From: CAIWHR01 sp963811685
GTDB lineage: Bacteria; Pseudomonadota; Gammaproteobacteria; Burkholderiales; Casimicrobiaceae
DNA length: 64,000 nt
NCBI GenBank assembly: GCA_963811685.1
Contig: CAWESK010000023.1
Span: 62,001 to 126,000 of the forward strand
Direction: 5' to 3'
Each line of letters begins with the position of its first letter. Position 1 is the first letter of the stretch. The position numbers were made by a program, and so were the translations under genes. Below the pieces are notes generated by a model. That model was not told where the DNA came from. It searched no databases and saw nothing but the letters and a program-made list of their open reading frames with translations. Below, in pieces: positions 36,548 through 44,669 of this stretch.

Positions 36548-36871
36548 CGCCCTCCGGACGGCACTGCCATCCGGTACGTCGAGCTGTCGGGCCCATCGGT
36601 CGCTCGGCGACGCGCCCGTCGGGCCTTGGCTCGTTATCACTCGCCCGCCTCGCTCACTCCCTCCGGACGGCCGCCATCGGTACGCCGAGCTGTCGGGCGC
36701 CATCGGTCGCTCGGCGACGCGCCCGTCGGGCCTTGGCTCGTTATCACTCGCCCGCCTCGCTCACTCCCTCCGGACGGCAGCTGCCATCCGGTACGCCGAG
36801 CTGTCGGGCGCCATCGGTCGCTCGGCGACGCGCCCGTCGGGCCTTGGCTCGTTATCACTCGCCCGCCTCGC
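36548..36871. repeat. Three tandem copies of a repeat of about 105 bp between potA and potB
   Basis: Copies begin with CTCCGGACGG at about 36551, 36658 and 36765 and each ends with CTCGCCCGCCTCGCTCACTC. The shared core reads TCGGTCGCTCGGCGACGCGC, then CCGTCGGGCCTTGGCTCG and TTATCACT. Copies differ in the first 25 bases (for example CACTGCCATC, CCGCCATC and CAGCTGCCATC). The gap codes for nothing convincing, though all frames stay open for long stretches because of the composition. The potA stop lies right at the edge of the last copy. Confidence 0.85.
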
Positions 36872-37959
36872 TCACTCTTCGATGAAGTGGCCGGCGGCGA
36901 CCGGCCAGCTCATCTCGACCGCGTCGCCCGAATCGAAGAACTTGGTGCGGCCCGATTCGGAATTCGCGAGCAGCGCCTCGACCTGCTGTCCGCCGGCGGT
37001 GTCGACGCGATACACCGTCACGTCGCCCATGTAGAGGAGCTCGGCGACTTTGCCGCGGAAATGATTGTCCGGCGTGTCCGGCGGGGGCGGCGGCGGCGAT
37101 CCGGATCTTCTCGGGGCGAAGCGCAACGGTCGCCGGGCTGCCTGGCGCCAGGGCCGACGCCGCCGCGACGCGCACCGGCCCCAATCCGGCGACGTCGACG
37201 GTGACCACGCCGCCCGGCGTTGGCGGCGACCGGGCCCGACAGCAGGTTGCAATGGCCGATGAAATCGGCGACGAACCGCGAGCGCGGGAAACCGTAGATC
37301 CGCGACGGCTCGTCCAGCTGCTCGACGCGCCCGCGATTCATCACCGCGATCCGGTGCGACAGCGCGAGCGCCTCGGTCTGGTCGTGCGTCACGTAGACGA
37401 AGGTGATGCCGACCTCCTTTTGCATATTGATGAGCTCGATCTGCATCTCCTCGCGCAGTTTCGCGTCGAGGGCGGCGAGCGGCTCGTCCAGCAGCAGCAC
37501 GGTCGGATGGGTGACGAGCGCGCGGGCGATCGCGACGCGCTGCTTCTGGCCGCCCGACAACTCGTGCGGATAGCGCTTGCCGAAGCCGACGAGGCGCACG
37601 TCCTCGAGCGCGGCCGCGACCTTGCCCGCGATCTCCCGCTCGGGCGTCTTCGCCATCTGCAGCGGAAACGCGACGTTCCCGTCGACCGTCATGTGCGGAA
37701 ACAGCGCGTAGCTCTGGAACACCGTGCGGACGGGGCGCGCCTCGGGCGGCCGCTCGGCGAGATCGACGCCGTCTAGGAAGATGCTGCCGCCGTCCGGGAG
37801 GTCGAAGCCCGCGATCATCCGCAAGAGCGTGGTCTTGCCGCAGCCGGAGGGGCCGAGCAGCGTGAAGAACTCGCCCGCTTCGATCGCCAGGCTGACACCG
37901 TCGACCGCGGTGAAGTCGCCGAACCGGCGCGTCACGTTCTTGATTTCGAGGAGCGCCAT
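36872..37959 (-). CDS. potA: Spermidine/putrescine ABC transporter ATP-binding protein (frameshifted)
   Basis: Starts MALLEIKNVTRRFGDFTAVD at 37959. Walker A G-P-S-G-C-G-K-T-T, signature L-S-G-G-Q-K-Q-R-V, Walker B V-L-L-L-D-E-P-L-A-A-L-D and H-loop V-T-H-D-Q-T-E-A are all intact. After F-I-G-H-C-N-L-L-S-G the C-terminal TOBE domain needs two frame changes (about 37220 and 37080), reading V-T-V-D-V-A-G-L, A-L-R-P-E-K-I-R-I and finally D-V-T-V-Y-R-V-D-T-A to the stop at 36872. The fully conserved ATPase core suggests errors, not decay. Confidence 0.85.
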
Positions 37960-38092
37960 CGGGAGCCGAGCGGGCGAGGACGCCGGATTGTAGCCCAAAA
38001 GCCCTCCCGCTCGTCGCAGCGCAGACGGCGTGCGAAGCTCGGCCATCCGATGGAGTGCGCCGCTTGACGGCGGCGGCTACATTTTCCGTTCC

Positions 38093-38836
38093 ATGCAAGA
38101 AAAGGACTCCGCGCCGTCGCTGCTCGAATCGCTGCGACAACGCTCGGCCGCCGTGCACGACGCGCGCGGATCTGCTCGACCTCACGCCCCCGACGCACGC
38201 GAGATCGACCGGCGGCTCCTCGTCGCGTTCCGCTGGCTCGACGAGGCGCTCCGGCATCTCGAGGTGATTCGCCCGGTCGTCGCCCACCGCTTCGCGCTCG
38301 CCGGCATGCTCACCATTGCGACGCCGCGCTATGACCGCGGCTTCGTGTCCTGCCGCCGCACCTCGGTTCGCGGGTTCGAGCTCATCGAGCGCATCGAGAT
38401 CCACTACCGGATGGCGAACGACGAAGCGGTGCGGATCGAGGTGCAGCCGGGCGCCGCTTTCGTGACGGAAGAGCGGCTGCGCTCGGCGCAGCTCGATTAC
38501 CGCTACGCAATCGAGCAGGACGCAGCCCGCGGAAGCCGGCGCGGCGTCTTCATGGTGACGCCGGCCGTGATGGCGATGGTGCGCTTCGTCGTCGATTACG
38601 ATCGCGGCCTCGTGGCGGCGACGCTGTGCAACGTCGACCGGTTCGAAGCGGTGACGCTGGCTTTCGCCGCCGACGATATCGGCGAGCCGGCGCTCGAGGA
38701 CCTCGTGCGCCTGATGCTCGGCGAACCCAACGCCTTTCTGCGGCGCGCGCCTGTTGCCGGCATCGGGCTCGCGCCGGCTGCGCGCCCTCCGGCCGCTTCG
38801 CTTTCGCCGTCGCGCTATCGGGCCGGCGCCGACTGA
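38093..38836 (+). CDS. Conserved hypothetical protein
   Basis: A protein of 247 residues from ATG 38093 that I do not recognise. It begins with a polar region (M-Q-E-K-D-S-A-P-S-L-L-E-S-L), then a helical stretch L-L-V-A-F-R-W-L-D-E-A-L-R-H-L-E. The core is beta-rich: G-F-V-S-C-R-R-T-S, I-E-I-H-Y-R-M-A, then Y-R-Y-A-I-E-Q-D and V-V-D-Y-D-R-G-L-V-A-A-T-L. There is no signal peptide or membrane helix. It is divergent from potA and convergent with ubiB, and its base composition matches the neighbours. Confidence 0.65.
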   Translation: MQEKDSAPSLLESLRQRSAAVHDARGSARPHAPDAREIDRRLLVAFRWLDEALRHLEVIRPVVAHRFALAGMLTIATPRYDRGFVSCRRTSVRGFELIERIEIHYRMANDEAVRIEVQPGAAFVTEERLRSAQLDYRYAIEQDAARGSRRGVFMVTPAVMAMVRFVVDYDRGLVAATLCNVDRFEAVTLAFAADDIGEPALEDLVRLMLGEPNAFLRRAPVAGIGLAPAARPPAASLSPSRYRAGAD

Positions 38837-38850
38837 CGCACCGCGCGGGG

Positions 38851-40380
38851 CTACAGGGGCCGCAGCACGAGCAGCACGACCGCCACGGCGAGCAGCAGCA
38901 GCACGACCACCAGCAGCCCGTTGCGCGTCCGCTGCGCCTGCGCGAGCTCGCGCAGCGCGTCGTCGGGTGCCGGAGGCCGCGCGAGCAGCCACTGGTGGAA
39001 AAGGCGCGGCAGCTCCGGCAGCGCCGCGACGATGTACGGCGCCTCCGAGATGAGTCGCCGGCGCAGCGAGGCGGGGCCGATCTGCTCCTCCATCCAGCGC
39101 TCGAGGAACGGCTTCGCGGTCGTCCACAAGTCGAGGGACGGATCGAGCTGCCGGCCGAGGCCCTCGACGTTGAGCAGCGTCTTTTGCAGCAGCACGAGCT
39201 GCGGCTGGATCTCGACGCTGAATCGCCGCGACGCGCGAAAGAGCTGCATCAGCACGCGCCCGAGCGAGATCTCCGACAGCGGCCGGTCGAACACCGGCTC
39301 CAGCACGACGCGGATCTCCGCCTCGAGCTCGTCGACGCGGGTGCCGGGGGGCACCCATCCCGACTCGAGGTGGGCGGTCGCCACGCGGTGGTAGTCGCGG
39401 CGGAAGAACGCGAGGAAGTTCTGCGCGAGATAGCTCTTGTCGCGCTCCGACAGCGTGCCCATGATGCCGAAGTCCATCGCGATGTACTTGCCGAAGTTGG
39501 CGCCGTCGGTCGCGACGAAGATGTTTCCGGGGTGCATGTCGGCATGGAAATAGCCGTCGCGGAACACCTGCGTGAAAAAAAGCTCGACGCCGGCGCGCGA
39601 CAGGCGCTTCAGATCCACGCCCGCGGCGACGAGCCGCTCGACGTGGCCGATCGGGATCCCCGCCATCCGCTCCATCACCATGACTTCGCTGTTGCTCCAG
39701 TCCCAGTGCACCGCGGGCACCAGCAACAGCGGCGAGTGGCGGAAATTGCGGCGGAGCTGCGAGCAGTTGGCCGCCTCGCGCGAAAGGTCGAGCTCATCGG
39801 CGAGCGTCTTTTCGAATTCGGCGACGACCGCGCGCGGCTTCAGGCGCTTGCCGTCGGACCACAGCTTCTCGACCAGCATCGCGCCGGTCTGAATAAGCGA
39901 GATGTCCTTGTCGATCACTTGTTTGATGTTCGGGCGCAGCACCTTGACCGCGACCTCGGTGCCGTCGGGCAGCACGGCGAAATGCACTTGCGCCACCGAC
40001 GCGCTCGCCACCGGCACGCGATCGAACGACTTGAACACCTCGTCGACGGGCTTGCCGTAGACCCGGGTCAGCATGGCGACGACCTCGTCCGACGAAAACG
40101 GCGGCACCCGGTCCTGCAATCGCGCGAGCTCGTCCGCGATGTCGAGCGGGATCAAGTCGCGCCGCGTCGAGAGCATCTGGCCGAACTTGACGAAGATCGG
40201 CCCGAGATCCTCCAGCGCGAGCCGCAGCCGCACTCCGCGCGGCGCCGACGTGTCGCGCCAGAACGTGAGCGCGCGCGCCATCGGACGAATGGCGCGAAAC
40301 CGCTCGTGGCCGGTCAGGAATTCGTCGAGGCCGTACTTCAGGACGACGAGAACGATGATGCCAAGACGCAGGAGGCGCAT
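38851..40380 (-). CDS. ubiB: Ubiquinone biosynthesis ABC1-family kinase-like protein UbiB
   Basis: A protein of 509 residues. Family motifs are F-V-K-F-G-Q-M-L-S-T-R-R-D (KxGQ), A-S-V-A-Q-V-H (Ala-rich loop), the catalytic-loop-like Y-F-H-A-D-M-H-P-G-N and M-D-F-G-I-M-G. Two membrane helices close the C-terminus (V-V-L-L-L-L-A-V-A-V-V-L-L). UbiB supports aerobic ubiquinone synthesis, perhaps by moving lipid intermediates. ubiJ and ubiE lie nearby on the same strand, although not contiguous. Confidence 0.95.
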   Translation of the reverse strand: MRLLRLGIIVLVVLKYGLDEFLTGHERFRAIRPMARALTFWRDTSAPRGVRLRLALEDLGPIFVKFGQMLSTRRDLIPLDIADELARLQDRVPPFSSDEVVAMLTRVYGKPVDEVFKSFDRVPVASASVAQVHFAVLPDGTEVAVKVLRPNIKQVIDKDISLIQTGAMLVEKLWSDGKRLKPRAVVAEFEKTLADELDLSREAANCSQLRRNFRHSPLLLVPAVHWDWSNSEVMVMERMAGIPIGHVERLVAAGVDLKRLSRAGVELFFTQVFRDGYFHADMHPGNIFVATDGANFGKYIAMDFGIMGTLSERDKSYLAQNFLAFFRRDYHRVATAHLESGWVPPGTRVDELEAEIRVVLEPVFDRPLSEISLGRVLMQLFRASRRFSVEIQPQLVLLQKTLLNVEGLGRQLDPSLDLWTTAKPFLERWMEEQIGPASLRRRLISEAPYIVAALPELPRLFHQWLLARPPAPDDALRELAQAQRTRNGLLVVVLLLLAVAVVLLVLRPL

Positions 40381-40500
40381 GCTCCGGATTGTAAGGGATC
40401 GTCCCCGCGCGTCCTTGCGCGCCGCTCCTGCGCGTTCGCCGCCGGTCGGCGTTGTGTAAGTTGGCACGGCGCGGCGCGACTCGCCTGGCGGAGCCCCGAC

Positions 40501-40677
40501 ATGTCCCCGTTCCTATCCCGATTGCTGGCGAGCGCCGCGGTTCTGGCCGTCGCCGCCTGCAGCACGCCGCTCCGCCCGGACCCTCCTGAACGTGCTCCTG
40601 ACGCGGAGCCTGCCATGGGAAATGACGACGCCGCCGCGTTGATCAGGACGCAGCGGGGATTGTCCGCCACAGGTTGA
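40501..40677 (+). CDS. Small lipoprotein, unknown function
   Basis: A 58-residue protein with signal peptide R-L-L-A-S-A-A-V-L-A-V-A-A-C; the Cys near residue 20 is the likely lipidation site. The rest is a short polar tail (S-T-P-L-R-P-D-P-P-E-R). Its 3' end overlaps the convergent oxidase-like gene by 35 bases. Being small it could be a chance frame, but the lipobox is convincing. Confidence 0.5.
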   Translation: MSPFLSRLLASAAVLAVAACSTPLRPDPPERAPDAEPAMGNDDAAALIRTQRGLSATG

Positions 40678-41014
40678 CCGCGAACAGCACGATGCCGATC
40701 AACGTCACGGTCGCGACGAGGCCGACGGCCGGTCCGAGCGCGGGATTGCCGGAGAGCATCGCGAATAACAGCGCCATGAAGACGGGCAGCGTCAGATTGT
40801 GGATCCAGAAGTGCCACGTCGCGAGCTTCGTCTGGCCCGCTGCGGGATACGCAGAGTAGATGAGGCCGAACAGCGCCATCGACACCCAGCCCAGCAGGTT
40901 GAGGTGGGCATGGACCGGCACTTGCGTGAAGCTCTCCGTGATGCCCATGTAGAGGCCGAGCGCGATGGCAACGACGAAGTAGACGACGGCAATGCGCAGG
41001 AAACGAGTGCTCAT
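40643..41014 (-). CDS. Small heme-copper-oxidase-subunit-I-like membrane protein
   Basis: A protein of 123 residues with four membrane helices. V-H-A-H-L-N-L-L-G-W-V-S-M, then Y-P-A-A-G and W-H-F-W-I-H-N-L resemble a fragment of cytochrome oxidase subunit I (PF00115), where the His residues ligate heme. A full subunit has 12 or more helices, so this is a stand-alone mini version. It may bind heme or sense NO or oxygen, but that is inference. It lies alone between ubiB and hemolysin III. Confidence 0.65.
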   Translation of the reverse strand: MSTRFLRIAVVYFVVAIALGLYMGITESFTQVPVHAHLNLLGWVSMALFGLIYSAYPAAGQTKLATWHFWIHNLTLPVFMALLFAMLSGNPALGPAVGLVATVTLIGIVLFAVNLWRTIPAAS

Positions 41015-41157
41015 AGGATTCTCCCCAAATCGAATGGATTCCTCGCCGACGGCGGTGGCCGGGAACGCGGCAGGCGGAACTATAGCGCGGCGGACGCCGT
41101 CGATAGCTTGTCAGCAACCGCTCGACCTGCTGGCACGACCCATGCTAAGAAGGAGGC

Positions 41158-41811
41158 ATGAAGCTTCACGACGAACGCCACCAGACCCGCGGCGAGGAAG
41201 TCGCCAACAGCGTGAGCCACGGCATGGCGCTGCTCGCGGCGGTGGCGGCGGTTCCCGTTCTCGTCGTCACGTCCGCACGCCACGGCACGACGATCAACAT
41301 CGTGGGATCCTGCGTGTTCGCCGCGACGATGCTGATGGTCTATGCCGCCTCGGCGCTCTACCACGCGATCCCGCATGGAGCGCCGAAGCGTTTCTTCCGC
41401 AAGCTCGACCAGGGGGCGATTTTCCTCTTCATCGCCGGCAGCTACACGCCGTTCCTGCTGGGGCCGCTCGAGGGCCCGTGGGGCTGGACGCTGTTCGGGC
41501 TCGTCTGGGGGCTGGCCGCGGTCGGCGTCACGCTGAAGGCGCTCGACCGTATGGCGCACCCGTTCCTGTCGACGGGACTCTATCTGGGAATGGGCTGGCT
41601 CGTCGTGATCGCGGCCGAGCCGCTCTTCACGAGCGTCGCGACCCCGGGACTGATCCTGCTCGCCGCGGGGGGCTTAGCGTATACGGTCGGCGTCGTGTTC
41701 TTCGCGCTCGATTCGCGGTTGCGTTACGCCCACTTCGTCTGGCATCTCTTCGTCGTCGCCGGCACCGCGTGCCACTTCTTCGCGGTGCTCGATTACACCT
41801 ACACCGTCTGA
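41158..41811 (+). CDS. Hemolysin III family (PAQR-type) membrane protein
   Basis: A protein of 217 residues with seven predicted helices. The family zinc-site residues are seen in S-V-S-H-G near the start, Y-H-A-I-P-H after helix 2, and H-F-V-W-H-L-F-V-V-A-G-T-A-C-H-F in the last helix. A strong AGGAGG lies only one base before the ATG, which is close. It may act in membrane or lipid homeostasis. Its stop overlaps the convergent ubiJ end by 13 bases. Confidence 0.85.
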   Translation: MKLHDERHQTRGEEVANSVSHGMALLAAVAAVPVLVVTSARHGTTINIVGSCVFAATMLMVYAASALYHAIPHGAPKRFFRKLDQGAIFLFIAGSYTPFLLGPLEGPWGWTLFGLVWGLAAVGVTLKALDRMAHPFLSTGLYLGMGWLVVIAAEPLFTSVATPGLILLAAGGLAYTVGVVFFALDSRLRYAHFVWHLFVVAGTACHFFAVLDYTYTV

Positions 41812-42455
41812 GGCGGGCGCCCCTTCTTCTTCCCGAATTTCGCCGCAACGACCGAGTCGGGCGCCTGGCTCGCGAGCGCATCGATGCGCGCCGCGAGCGC
41901 GTCGACGCGTGAGGCAATCTCGCCGACCTGCTGCGCGAACGCGCGGCCTTCGTCGCCCGTGGCAAGCATTCCCGACCGCTCGCGCGCGTAACCCGCGACG
42001 CTGTCGCCGACGCGTTCCCCCGCGTATTCGGGAAACGCAAGCAGACGGCGCCCGAGATCGGCGACGCGCTGGCCGGCGATGGGGCCCAGCACGCTCGCGA
42101 ACGCCTGTTCGACGAGCCACGGCATCGTCGGAGCGAGATCCTTCAGCGTCGACGCCAGCGCCGGGTCGCCCTCGGCTTTGACATAGCGATCCCAGCGTGT
42201 GGGATCCGCCAGGAACGCGGGGACGTCGAGGGGGGAAAGCCGCAGCGTGAGGTCCGGCGTGCAGGCCGACGGCAGCGCCGAGGCTACCTTGCCGCTTTCG
42301 TCGATCGCGAACGCGCTGGCAGCAGGGCCCGAGGCGATCACGAACGTCCGGCCCGCGTGCGCGGCGAGCCGCTGCCGCGCCCAGGCTTCGCGGTCCAGCA
42401 CGCGGTTCGCGATTGCTCCGGGGATCGTTGCGGGATCGAGGGTGGGCGGCATCAT
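41799..42455 (-). CDS. ubiJ: Ubiquinone biosynthesis accessory factor UbiJ (SCP2 domain)
   Basis: A protein of 218 residues. The SCP2 lipid-binding region spans about residues 15-110 (I-A-N-R-V-L-D-R-E at its start, L-T-L-R-L-S-P-L-D-V-P-A-F-L in the core). The C-terminal part is helical and likely coiled (F-A-Q-Q-V-G-E-I-A-S-R-V-D-A-L-A-A-R-I). UbiJ binds the octaprenyl intermediates for the Ubi complex. It starts at ATG 42455 (another in-frame ATG is at 42452), 10 bases after the Tim44-like gene. Confidence 0.85.
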   Translation of the reverse strand: MMPPTLDPATIPGAIANRVLDREAWARQRLAAHAGRTFVIASGPAASAFAIDESGKVASALPSACTPDLTLRLSPLDVPAFLADPTRWDRYVKAEGDPALASTLKDLAPTMPWLVEQAFASVLGPIAGQRVADLGRRLLAFPEYAGERVGDSVAGYARERSGMLATGDEGRAFAQQVGEIASRVDALAARIDALASQAPDSVVAAKFGKKKGRPPQTV

Positions 42456-42465
42456 GCGCTCCCGG

Positions 42466-43351
42466 TCAGGCGGTCTGGCGGATTCCGGCGAGAAGCCATC
42501 CGGTCGAGCCGTCGACCGGCTTCGACAGGTTCCAGATCTCGTCGAGCGGCGTCGGCGGCCCGCCGTCTTCGCGCACGGTGCCGGTAAAGCGAACCGAGGC
42601 CCAGTGCTCCGCGGCATCGGTCGTCACATCGAGCATTTCTGCGTCGAGCGCAACGATTTCGGTCCTCGGTCTGGTGCGGGCCGCGTTCGTCGAGGTCGTG
42701 CAGGATTTCGGCCACCATCGCAGGCGTCATGACATCGGCGAGGGCCTTGCGGTCCCCGGCGTCCCACGCTGCCTGCAGACGCCGGAACTGGAGCTTCGCT
42801 TCGCGCAGGAACCCGGTGGCGTCGAAGTCGGCGGGCAAGGTGCCGGCGAAGGGCGTCGACGGCGCCGCCGGTTGCGCCGGCAACAAGACGGGTTCGACGC
42901 GTGCCGGCGCGGTCGCCGGCCCATACCCCGCCGGCGCGCGCGCGTAGGGGATCGCGGCGGACGGCGCGCGTCGCGCCGTCAGCATCCTGAAGACGAGCAC
43001 GCCGCCAATGGCGAGGAGCCCCAGAAGCAGCACGCTGCCGAAGCCTTCGGGCAAACCGAAATGCGAGAGCAGCGCCGCGAGACCCAGTCCGGCGGCAATG
43101 CCCGCGATCGGTCCCAGCCAGCGCGAGCCGCCGCCCGCGGTGGGGTTGGCGGGTGCGGCACCGGCAACCCCCGGCTGCGCAGGCATGACCGGATTTGCCG
43201 CAGGACCGGAGGACGAAGCCGGCGGCGCGATGCTCTGGCGCTGGGCGCCGAGACTCCTGCCCCCGCCGAGACGCTTGGCGTCGGCGTCGCCGATCGCGGC
43301 CAGCGTGGTGAGCACGACGGCGACGACAGTCAGTACGAGGGTGCGGGTCAT
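42466..43351 (-). CDS. Tim44-like domain protein (frameshifted)
   Basis: Starts at ATG 43351 (MTRTLVLTVVAVVLTTLAAI), a signal peptide ending A-D-A-K. A Gly/Ala/Pro-rich linker and two membrane segments follow (I-A-G-I-A-A-G-L-G-L-A-A-L-L and L-L-L-G-L-L-A-I-G-G-V-L-V-F). The C-terminal Tim44 domain begins F-L-R-E-A-K-L-Q-F-R-R-L-Q-A-A-W-D. A one-base shift near 42680 is needed to read on through E-I-V-A-L-D-A-E-M and W-A-S-V-R-F-T-G-T-V to W-L-L-A-G-I-R-Q and the stop at 42466. Such proteins commonly sit beside ubiJ/ubiE in betaproteobacteria; their function is unclear. Confidence 0.8.
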
Positions 43352-43408
43352 GCTCGACACTCCGGCGGCTTGCGTGAAAAAACGGCGATCATCGGCGCCG
43401 ACGATGCT

Positions 43409-44149
43409 TCAGTGCACATACCCGAGGTGAAGCGCGACGACGCCGGCCGCGAGATTGTGGACGACGACGCGGTCGAACCCGGCCGCGTCCATCATCGCCT
43501 TCAGCGTCTCCTGATCGGGATGCATCCGGATCGACTCGGCGAGATACCGGTAGCTCGCGTCGTCGCCGGCGACGAGCTTTCCGATCCGGGGGATCACGTT
43601 GAAGCTGTACCAGTCGTAGGCGGGCGCCAATGGCTTCCAGACGCGCGAGAACTCGAGCACGGCGGCCACGCCGCCAGGCCGGAGCACGCGACGCATCTCG
43701 GCCAGGGCCGTCTCCTTGCGCGTCACGTTGCGCAAGCCGAACGCGATGCTGACGCAGTCGAATCGGCCGTCGGCGAACGGCAGGCGCTCCGCATCGCACT
43801 GGACGGTCGGGACGAGCTCGCCCGCATTCAGCAATTTGTCGCGTCCCTCGGCCAGCATCGCGCCGTTGACGTCGGTCAGCACGACTTCGCCGGTGGGCCC
43901 GACCTTGCGCGCGAAAAGGCGCGCGAGATCGCCGGTGCCGCCTGCGAGGTCGAGCACGCGCATGCCCGCGCGCACGCCGGTCGCGTCGACCGCGAAGCGC
44001 TTCCAGAGACGGTGGAGGCCCGCCGACATGAGGTCGTTCATGAGGTCGTAGCGACTCGCCACCGAGTCGAACACGCCGCGCACGCGCCGCGCCTTCTCCT
44101 CGGGGGCGACCTCGTCGAAGCCGAAGTGCGTCTTGTCGGTCATGGTCAT
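43409..44149 (-). CDS. ubiE: Ubiquinone/menaquinone C-methyltransferase UbiE
   Basis: A protein of 246 residues. UbiE signatures are Y-D-L-M-N-D-L-M-S-A-G-L-H-R-L-W-K, the SAM loop V-L-D-L-A-G-G-T-G-D-L-A, R-N-V-T-R-K-E-T-A-L and R-V-L-R-P-G-G. It methylates the benzoquinol ring in quinone synthesis. ATG 44149 overlaps the preceding gene as ATGA; another ATG is two codons in. Confidence 0.95.
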   Translation of the reverse strand: MTMTDKTHFGFDEVAPEEKARRVRGVFDSVASRYDLMNDLMSAGLHRLWKRFAVDATGVRAGMRVLDLAGGTGDLARLFARKVGPTGEVVLTDVNGAMLAEGRDKLLNAGELVPTVQCDAERLPFADGRFDCVSIAFGLRNVTRKETALAEMRRVLRPGGVAAVLEFSRVWKPLAPAYDWYSFNVIPRIGKLVAGDDASYRYLAESIRMHPDQETLKAMMDAAGFDRVVVHNLAAGVVALHLGYVH

Positions 44150-44553
44150 CGCCTCGCGAAGGCGTTCCGCGTAGCGGCCTTCGCGTCGCGGCTCGCGCCG
44201 GCGGCAGCCATGCGGTCGAGATAGCGCTGCCACAGCTCGTCCTGACGCGTGCCGAGATCGTAGAGGTAGTCCCACGAGTAGATGCCGGTGTCGTGGCCGT
44301 CGGAGAACGTCGGCCGGATCGCATAGCGGCCGACGGGCTCGACTTCCTTGATCGCGATGTCGCGCTTGCCGACCTGCAGCACTTCCTGGCCCGGGCCGTG
44401 GCCGCGCACCTCGGCCGAAGGCGAATAGACGCGCAGGTATTCGTAGGGCAGGCGGAAGGTCCGGCTGTCGTTGAATGCGACCTCGAGCACGCGCGAGCCC
44501 TGGTGCAGCTTGATCTCGGTGGGAATCGGAGTCGTGGCGTCGAGACCGGACAT
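44146..44553 (-). CDS. DUF971 (gamma-butyrobetaine hydroxylase N-terminal-like) protein
   Basis: A protein of 135 residues with the GBBH_N fold: I-K-L-H-Q-G-S-R-V-L-E-V-A-F, L-P-Y-E-Y-L-R-V-Y-S-P-S-A-E, then Y-A-I-R-P-T-F-S-D-G-H-D-T-G-I-Y-S-W. It is a short stand-alone version of a domain found in hydroxylases and Fe-S scaffolds. Coupling to ubiE by ATGA overlap is common in this group. I chose ATG 44553; a GTG at 44580 is possible. Confidence 0.85.
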   Translation of the reverse strand: MSGLDATTPIPTEIKLHQGSRVLEVAFNDSRTFRLPYEYLRVYSPSAEVRGHGPGQEVLQVGKRDIAIKEVEPVGRYAIRPTFSDGHDTGIYSWDYLYDLGTRQDELWQRYLDRMAAAGASRDAKAATRNAFARR

Positions 44554-44669
44554 CGTGGCGTTGCCGTGGCGGACTGGCACCCGCTAGGCTAGCACAACGC
44601 GGATTCGGGGACGGCGCAGAAACCAGAGCCGCGCAAGATTCGGCGCGCGGCCCTCGGTCGAGACCGGTT

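Noticed and set aside
36548..36871. CRISPR-like array in the pot gap
   Set aside because: Repeats are about 105 bp, in direct contact with no unique spacers, and no cas gene is near.
36506..37204. A plus-strand frame with repeated peptides across the pot repeat
   Set aside because: The repetition comes from the DNA repeat itself; the rest is antisense to potA and no start signal is seen.
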